Shown piece after piece: positions 56,802 to 64,000 of a stretch of DNA of 64,000 nucleotides. Position numbers and translations under genes: made by a program. The notes beneath the pieces were generated by a model that saw nothing but the letters and a program-made list of their open reading frames with translations, was not told the DNA's origin and ran no database searches. Numbering within the stretch: the stretch's first letter is position 1; each line of letters starts with the position of its first letter. The stretch is from Zychaea mexicana (lineage: Eukaryota > Mucoromycota > Mucoromycetes > Mucorales > Lichtheimiaceae): assembly GCF_025766255.1 (NCBI RefSeq), contig NW_026516740.1, forward strand, positions 124,001-188,000, read 5' to 3'.

Positions 56802-58309
56802 ATGGATAACAACATATACAACGGACTCAAGTATTATCTTGAAACACTCGAATACCCACCAACTAGTAGCAAGGAACTACGGAAAACAATTCGCACTCAA
56901 AACGAACACTATATCGTTATAAATGGAAAACTCTACCGCAAAGGATCCACGCCAAAAATGATCCTACAGAGGAGCGAGATCAAAGATGCAATCTGGATGG
57001 TACACAAACATCCTTTTGGGGGACATTTTGCATTCCAAAATACACTATTCAAGCTAAAAACAAAATACTACTGGAGAGGAATGGCGCAAGACGTAAAACA
57101 ATTCATCGCACAATGCGACCGGTGTCACCAACACAAGAAACCCATCAACCAAGAAAAACTATACCCGATTCCTGTTTCGAACATTCCGTTTGAGAACGTG
57201 CATATCGATATCAAACATCTACCAACAGCCCAGAGCCTACATCGCTATATCATTGTAGCTATTTGTTCTTTCAGCAAATATGTCGAAGCACGTGCCTTAC
57301 AAGTGGCAAATGCAGCAGAAGTTTCTCTGTTTGTTTACGAATGTGTCATTACTATACATAGCTGCCCACGTGTTTTGTGCTCAGACAACGGCTTACCTAT
57401 CCAAAACAACCTTGTAAATGCCGTCTGCAAGCAATACGGCATCGAACATCGACTCACATCACCATATCATCCACAAGCGAACGGACTAGTCGAACGATTC
57501 AATCGGTCGGAGTCATGTTGAAAAGACTCAATAAAGAAGAAAAGAAGAACTGGCCAATGTACCTACCTGCACTACTATTCGCATACCGCAGCATTCGACA
57601 AGAAACGACGAAGAGATCTCCATTTTACTTGATCTACGGACGAGAACCACATACACCTTTTGACCGACACGTGCAACCACAAACAAACATTGCAGATCTC
57701 CTGGAAGAGGATGATGAGCGCGACGAAGATACGATCATACTCGACTTATTTGAGGAACATATCACAAGACTCAATACAATAAGAGAAGAAGCGATTGATA
57801 CAATCAAAAGTGCACAAGCGGCACAGAAACGGAGAATCGAAAAGAAATTACTGCAGCAAGGCAAGGAACTGAAACGCCCTTTCCAAATTGGAGATACTGT
57901 TCAAGTATACCAAAATTACTTGGAAGGAAATTGGGCAGGACGCCTAGAAGATCTATGGGAAGGACCATTCTTGATTCACAAGGTCAACAAACGCGGTACC
58001 TATCGATTAAAAACGATGCAAGGAAGATTCTTACCGAACCCCTACCATGGAAACCGATTGCGCTCTTATACTTTACCTGATACCGAGTACCGAGCCCCAA
58101 TATCTCAGGCATCGCTGCACCTCATTACCGACGAGATCGAAGCAGTACCACCACAAGAAGATGTATCAGAATCAGACCAAGACGAAACAACACAGACGAT
58201 GCCGCAGCAAGGAAAATCGAGAAGGACTAAAACTGCAGGAAATCGGAGAAAAACAAAGAAAAAGAAGAAAAGAGATAGTAGCTATCGACCTACTAGAGGA
58301 CGTTCATAG
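56802..58309 (+). pseudogene. Element A2 integrase
   Basis: Same product as the A1 integrase. It is open from 56802 through the zinc module and the D, D motifs (HIDIKHL, CSDNGLPI) to VERFNR, where a 4-nt deletion near 57505 shifts the frame. 57507-58309 then continues GVMLKRLNKEEKKNWPMYLP, the GPF module and the basic tail. It has no premature stop otherwise. The interval 56555-56801 contains stops shared with A1, so RNase H and integrase may be separated in the active element by a shift, intron or read-through. Confidence 0.8.
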
Positions 58310-58476
58310 AACAATAACTCTGAAATATAAACGTGCATGCATAAAAAAAGAATTTATACACTTGAAAAAGAACATATTATAAAATAGAGAAAAGACTGTA
58401 AAAGAAAAAAAAACATATAAAAGAGAAGACAAAGAAAAGGAAAAGGAGAGAAAATAACCACTATCATATTGCAAAC

Positions 58477-59049
58477 ATGAACAACAACAACAACAACATT
58501 AATCAAAACAACACTGGAATCAACATTGCTGCCCCGTGGACACATGAAACCACAACAGAACATCACAACCTGGACGGATGGGGATCATCACCCACGCATA
58601 TTTTAAACATGAATGAAGGCGGATGGGGCCCAAACCCGAGCCCAAGTAGCCACGGAACTGACCCCATGGACATTGACGAGCAATCGACTGCGTCGACATT
58701 ACCAACACCAACACCACAACCAATGGAAAGCGCGTTCGAAAGGATATCGACCCTCGTACAAGAGAGCCCGCACATACATACTGAACTTACAAGCTACTTT
58801 GCAGAAGCCACTACGCTCTTGACCATGAGGGAGTATGTCAACGAAAGATTAATGCTACTGGCGGGCCGTACAAATAGGCTTGTAGCGAGGTGCCGCATCC
58901 GGCCTCAGGCATATTTTACAGAGGATCAAGTGAGATCTATCGTCCTGAATATTATCCTACAAAATACATTCACTTGGATACCCACAAATACATACTGCCG
59001 AGATTGTTGCCACCTCATGTTTGGCAATCGCCAAGAAGGGTCTGAATAG
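58477..59049 (+). CDS. ORF X of element A2 (190 aa, unknown function)
   Basis: Second copy of ORF X. Start, stop and length agree with A1 although the N-terminal half has many substitutions and short indels that cancel (longer Asn run, shorter Pro/Thr linker). The C-terminal third, from MREYVNERLML to the CRDCCH cluster, is nearly unchanged. It lies 167 nt after the integrase stop. Retention of the frame through compensating indels suggests selection on the protein, at least before insertion. Confidence 0.7.
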   Translation: MNNNNNNINQNNTGINIAAPWTHETTTEHHNLDGWGSSPTHILNMNEGGWGPNPSPSSHGTDPMDIDEQSTASTLPTPTPQPMESAFERISTLVQESPHIHTELTSYFAEATTLLTMREYVNERLMLLAGRTNRLVARCRIRPQAYFTEDQVRSIVLNIILQNTFTWIPTNTYCRDCCHLMFGNRQEGSE

Positions 59050-59509
59050 ACGACTCTGGAATAGTAACCTTGCTGTAACCCAAAAAAAAAAAAAAACAAA
59101 AACAAAAATGTAAAAAAAAAAAAATAATCATATAACACAAAAAACTCCCACAAAACATTCTTATTACATATCACATATCTATCTATCAACTGTACCACAC
59201 TCATACACACATATACATCTTATACACAAATTAATATTCAAATTGGTTACAGCATTAAAAGGGAAAACTAGTCATACACATATACAAACACACAACAACT
59301 ATTCCAATGACACCAAGAGACAATCCAAGTAAAAGGATGGAGCACCAACATATACACAGCGTGACTTTACGATCCAAGGAACATTACAAAAGAATTACAA
59401 CAAAAATACGAACGGATGGAGCGCCGACGCACATACAGAGCGACTTTACGATCCATTATACAACAATTTAAACGATGTGGGACCATCTTTTTCCGGGCCC
59501 GAGGAGGTG
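59050..59509 (+). other. A2 3' non-coding region and polypurine tract
   Basis: A-rich runs (59081-59125), two diverged 45-bp blocks (GGATGGAGC...TTTACGATCC, about 59335-59380 and 59414-59457) and a GC-rich segment with GAGGAGGTG at 59501-59509 against the LTR, which is the likely polypurine tract. Confidence 0.6.
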
Positions 59510-60319
59510 TGTTACCCTGAGAACCACCCATAACAGATAAACCAAACATACAAAAGAAACACACACCAAGCGGCAATCAGAATACAATACGTAACTACCG
59601 CAGCAACCGCAGCAACTCTACAACTCTCTTGCACCCCCAAATTATCAAAAGGAACAACTATAAATAGAACGAACCCTTTACCTTGTAAAGATTCGATGAA
59701 CAGCTTGTTGAATAAGAGCATTACCGCAGCATCCGCAGTAACAACAACTACCGCAGCATTGGCGTTGCGCAGCAACCGCAGCAACCGCAGCAACCGCAGC
59801 ATGAATTATCTTAGACATTATTAAATAACCAGAAAGATATAAATACCCCATCATTTTTATTTAAATAAAGACATTGAATTTCTACCTCCCACTTTTGACT
59901 TAACTTTTCAAGTGTTGTTTTCAATCACTCAAGACCTAAACACGGCTTGTTTTAACTTACATATTGTTTATTGCTCTTAACTGAAGCTAAATAAACTCTT
60001 CTATTAAGACCAGACGTAACATTCCTGCTCTTATTTCTCATTTACTTGGACAGACGTAACATTCCTGATCCTTATTCCTCATTCATTTTGGACAGACGTA
60101 ACATCCCTGATCCTCATTTCTACTCACTGAGCTTAATCAAGACAACAGCTCCCTACTATTTACAACCTTGGACATAACCCATATACATTTTTACCTTACT
60201 TTACACTCATATCACTTCACAACCCGTCTGTAATAAACGATATTATTACTGGTGCTCACTACAAACATACACATAAACCGTTACGCAACTACCTGGAATA
60301 CCCCAAATTCACCGTAACA
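59510..60319 (+). repeat. 3' LTR of element A2 (810 bp)
   Basis: Fourth LTR copy, with one extra CAACCGCAG unit and several private substitutions. Ends ACCGTAACA, followed by CCAG, the duplicate of 35210-35213. Confidence 0.9.
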
Positions 60320-62848
60320 CCAGTACACATATACGCAAATTCCTTGCCACTATACTTGGGACGACTGAAACGATAGATGGAATCCTCGCACCAACCCATC
60401 AGTACAGAATGTAGTGTCTCGTATATATGCTGCTTCAATTTCCAACATGCCATTATATGCCCTTCATCTCCTTCTTTTGCATGTCTGAGGACCAACAAGC
60501 TTCGAAGCGTTGAGGACAAAAAATGGGGTTATATATACAACTTTTCAAGAAGCGGCCGTCGCCTATGGTTTTTTGGAGTCAGATCTGGAATGGAACAACT
60601 GTTTGGCTGAGGCATCCATTACCGCGCCATGCGCAGCTAGAATTCGAGCACTCTTTGTGTATATTCTCATCAATTCATCACCAACCGACCCACTTACCTT
60701 ATGGAATAACCACCATGATCGAATGGCCGACGACTACTTTTTCGAAATGCGTAGAATGCTATCACTCTCCAATGAGGATGAGTTGCAACCTGATCAAATC
60801 GAGCAAAAATGCGATTGAATTCAACAGGCCACCATCTTTCCGAATTTCCCTCGATGCCACAAGACTTCATTACCAAATTAGATCGTCTGCCACTACTAGA
60901 AGCTCTGGAAATTGTAGAAAGATGCGAGTACAATATAGGGTATTAATTATTAACAATAAATTAAAAAAGGTTATAATAATTATATATAAATAATTGTTTA
61001 AAAATATATAGGAAAAAATAAAAAGTTAGACTATAATTTTTTTATTTTTGAAACTTTTAACCTTTTTTTTAACTTTTTTTTTAATTTTTTAAAATATTTA
61101 GGTTTTGTATAAACCTCTTTAAATATTTTAAAGTGATATATTTTTTAATGTTTAATGTTTAATTTAAAAAGTGGCGGAACAGTAGTGAGCATACCCTCCT
61201 CTACCCGAGGAATACTTGGACGACGGGTAGCTTGACAGTGAAAGGAATAACAAATTAATTAGCAATTTATTGCTAAATTAATTGTTATGGATTGATACTC
61301 ATAGAAGTACAGCACTAGCTAATTCAAATTTTGCTTCCTATGTTAAATGAAGGCCAACATCATGCGTTCGATACCATTGCCAATGCCATCAATGCTTCTA
61401 CAACTGAGTATACTTCGCGTATTTTCTGTGTCAATGGTTCTAGTGGTACAGGCAAGTCGCAGCTCTTCAAGGCACTCTTGAGCCACACTCGCTCCCACGA
61501 TCAGATTGTCTTGCCTATTGCTTCTTCAGGTATTGCTGCTGTTTTGCTACCTTATGGGCGAACTGCGCATAGTCGCTTTAAAATTCCCTTAAATACCGAT
61601 GAAAGCACGAGCTGTAATTTGCGTCTTGGTGGTACGCATGCATATCTCATACAGAGAGCATCGCTTATTACTTGGGATGAAGCAGTTATGTGTAGTAAGC
61701 ACAATTTTGAAGCAGTCGACAGATCCTTGAGGAATATTATGGGTGCTGTAGATCCCTGCTTGGAATGTGTTTCGTTTGAAGGAAAAGTCGTTGTTTTCGG
61801 TAGTGATTTCTGCCAGCTACTCCCTGTTGTCAAAAGAGGGACATGGTCCCAAGCTGTTAGAGAATGCATTCGCTCTGCTTCTTTTTGGTCGGCAGTTCAA
61901 GTACTGCATTTGACTGTCAACATGCGAGTACTCAATGCAAGTCCTTATGCTGCAGCATTTGTCGATACCCTTCTCGCCATTAGTGATGGTCGTCCACCAT
62001 TTACAACCAGCGTCGAGATACCACCAGAATGGCACATCAACATAAGCGATCCAATGTCATTGATTGACGCTATCTACCCTACTATCTGCAATCCCAATCT
62101 TCAACCACATGAGTTCAGTACCTAAGCTAGATTAGCAGCAAAAAATATCGACGTCGACATTATCAACAATACAGCATTCTCTGTTTTCCCTGGCACAGCA
62201 CGTATATATAATTCGAACGACCGCGTCATTGATCACGATGACCTGGAAGCTGCTGCTGCCAACTATCCAGTTGAGTTCTTGAACAGCATTAGCGCAAGTG
62301 GTGTTCCAGCACATTTCCTATAGCTCAAAGTTGGCATGCCATTAGCTATCCTTCAGAACCTTGATCCTGACACTGGCTTATGCAGTGGTACAAAAGTGTT
62401 TGTCACTAGACTTCTTGAATGGAGTACTGGTGTTGAGAAAATTGATGAAGGATATGAAGGTACTGAGCATTATTTGCCACAGATTGATATGTGCACAACC
62501 GCAGGTGATTACCCATTCATCCTATGTCGCTGCCAATTTCCTGTCCAACCTGCATCTGTGATGACCATACATAGGGCTCAAGGTCAAACCCTTTCACATG
62601 TTGGCATCTGGCTTCAAGAAGACGTTTTTGCACATGGCCAGCTTAATGTTAATTTTTCAAGAGCAGCAAATCCTAATAACATTCGTGTCGCCATCGATCT
62701 GTCAGGATCTGTACCACTACAAAACACCAACATTGTCTACCAAGAAGTTCTCTTGCATCCGCCCACCTCTGCTCCTGAACAAGCTGAAAATTCACTACCA
62801 ACCTCTCCCTCAACAATAATTACCGCATCTCCACCTCCATCACCTTAA
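60320..62848 (+). pseudogene. Helitron H2 transposase, C-terminal half (helicase)
   Basis: Reading resumes at 60324 in the frame that ended at 35213: YTYTQIPCHYTWDD, TGA, NDRWNPRTN, and after another TGA GPTSFEALRTKNGVIY and LEWNNCLAEA. A shift near 60815 gives FITKLDRLPLLEALE, then an AT-rich insertion. The helicase continues from about 61331: Walker A NGSSGTGKSQLF (61433), ITWDEAVM (Walker B), VVFGSDFCQLLPV, then TAA 62123-62125 and TAG near 62322, then LKVGMPLAILQN and TIHRAQGQTLSHVG, ending at TAA after 62845. Unlike H1, no introns interrupt these motifs. Confidence 0.85.
60935..61320. other. AT-rich insertion in the H2 helicase
   Basis: About 380 bp of AT-rich, non-coding sequence between IVERCEYNIGY and LNEGQHHAFDTI. 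It includes CTACCCG/CGGGTAG (7-bp inverted repeat, 61201-61230) and a palindrome AATTAATTAGCAAT/ATTGCTAAATTAATT (61253-61283). It looks like a small non-autonomous insertion, but terminal repeats and a target duplication were not established. Confidence 0.45.
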
Positions 62849-63252
62849 GCCCATTTCTGCTCTTTTTCTTTTTGCTTCTAAACTCTTATTTTAACTTATT
62901 ATCATATAACATATAATAGAATATTCTTACCTCTTCACAGTATTTTTTGTAAGTAGATCTGACGCGAAACAATAAAATATTGAACTACGCGAAGCTGCCG
63001 TCACCTTCCAGCTAATTACGACAAGCTGCAATAATCTACCATGATGTTTAAATGAAAGCGGATACATTGATGAACAATCAAAAATATGTAAGAGCTGTCG
63101 ATAGCAGCAAATAAGTATTCCTCGCATTAATAGTGAAAATACTAGGCAAAAGTTCCTCTGTTGTCCCTTTCAAATTTGACAAACTAATGTGTAGTAGGGT
63201 TTCGTGTCATAGCAAGATTGATAATGTTTAGGGTTATATGTAGTCATAGCAA
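62849..63252. other. H2 3' region, no gene
   Basis: AT-rich, no supported open frame. Probably the 3' tail of H2 up to the GC-rich block. Confidence 0.4.
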
Positions 63253-63312
63253 TAAATAAGCTCGCGAAGCGAGCAGTTTCAGGTTTAGAAAAGGGTGTGG
63301 GGGGAACCCCCA
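63253..63312. repeat. GC-rich GCGAAGCGAG block, copy 2
   Basis: GCTCGC-GAA-GCGAGC is a perfect 6-bp-stem hairpin. It is followed by CAGGTTTAGAAAAGGGTGTG and GGGGGGAACCCCC. Motif order matches 26662-26760. It lies about 400 bp after the H2 stop codon, and may mark the H2 end. Confidence 0.55.
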
Positions 63313-64000
63313 GGAAATATCCAATCCATGGATGTTGATGCTTAATTTAAACAAAGGAGCTTAGTTACAATCATTATTATAAATTAATAATTAGTATATA
63401 ACATATCTGCTCATTATAAAATTAAAATACTTACTTAATTTTTAATTTCTATACAAAAAGTTAGAACTTTAGTCCAAGTACCATGTCCATGCTCAAAAGA
63501 ATTAGTGTTGTCAGTGATAAATGTATAAAATGCTACGTATACAGAAAACAAGTAAAAAGAGAAGGGTATGCTAGCAAGTGTCTATCCAAATTGATGCTTA
63601 CTACATATAGCTCCAGAAATCAGTTAATGATGAAATTATATATAGATTCTGTATTTTGTAGATTGATATTATGGTAGATGAGCTAATGCATAGCAAACAG
63701 CAAATGGAAACGATCAGGTGAAGGATGTAGGAGAATTTGTACAGGTACATAATGTGTGGAATAAAAACTACAGATTATTTCTTTTTTGCTTGTCAGTACG
63801 AGTGCGGTGCTTCAGTCATTTCCAGGTGGATTGAGGAACTACTGTCGATGATTGAGAGGGTTTAGGTATCAGCTGCTAGTAACTTGAGCTTGAATGGGAA
63901 GGCAGGTCTAGAAGAGATGGTAGTAGTGGTGGATATGCTGCTGTTGCTTGGTACTATTGTGGCAGTAGAAGAGAGTAGTAATGCGGCCAATTATTGTGTG
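63313..64000. other. Right end, nothing assigned
   Basis: AT-rich to 63660, then more mixed sequence. Frames are short or interrupted; a Ser/Thr-rich minus-strand frame near 63800-63990 cannot be assigned. Confidence 0.35.

Larger units (their letters stand above)
35214..60319 (+). mobile_element. LTR retrotransposon A2, carrying nested B and A1
   Basis: The outermost LTR insertion. It begins TGTTACCCCGAG at 35214 and ends ACCGTAACA at 60319, flanked on both sides by CCAG (35210-35213 and 60320-60323). The A2 coding parts are 41780-39299 (gag-pro, now minus strand) and 54110-59049 (rest of pro, RT, IN, ORF X, plus strand). Element B splits A2 and A1 splits B. About 25.1 kb in total. Confidence 0.85.

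Overview
This window looks like a transposon-dense stretch of a fungal nuclear genome. The evidence is GT-AG introns of about 60-95 nt, TATA boxes and AATAAA signals, and a mix of Ty3/Gypsy, LINE, hAT, PIF/Harbinger, Tnp2/Plavaka-like, Tc1 and Helitron families typical of filamentous and early-diverging (Mucoromycota-type) fungi. Species is not identifiable. I found no convincing host housekeeping gene. Almost every coding region belongs to a mobile element, and most carry stops or frameshifts.

Layout. 1-3689: Ty3/Gypsy element C on the minus strand, cut by the window start. 3690-10260: two decayed LINEs on the plus strand, separated by a GGGTCA-rich inverted cluster. 10260-12170: short repeats, a tRNA-like remnant and a very AT-rich island with a MITE. 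12178-14300: hAT transposase (minus). 14400-17360: mostly featureless, with one tandem and one inverted repeat. 17371-20082: PIF/Harbinger element with convergent transposase and Myb-like genes. 20685-23876: Tnp2/Plavaka-like transposase. 24208-25252: unrecognised broken gene. 25852-26617: Tc1 fragment and a small frameshifted ORF. 26662-32092: Helitron H1. 32774-35213 and 60320-62848: the two halves of a second Helitron, H2.

The centrepiece is the 25.1-kb nest at 35214-60319 inside H2. LTR element A2 sits in the H2 transposase gene (target duplication CCAG). A chromodomain Ty3 element, B, sits inside A2 (TACTC). A second copy of A, A1, sits inside B (GTAT). The present order, with B pol and B gag on opposite strands and the A2 gag and A2 pol halves likewise, is what one inversion between two oppositely oriented A LTRs (35214-36015 and 41943-42744) would produce. 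When the insertions are removed, the reading frames of H2, B and A2 rejoin at the target duplications.

Element A is the most interesting unit. It has a Gag without a zinc knuckle, a textbook -1 frameshift signal at the gag/pro junction (A AAA AAC plus stem-loop), and a 190-codon extra ORF between integrase and the 3' LTR that stays open in both copies while gag, pro or pol are broken. Where the two A copies can be compared, most stop codons are C-to-T changes (CAA, CAG or CGA to a stop), which points to cytosine deamination or a RIP-like process.
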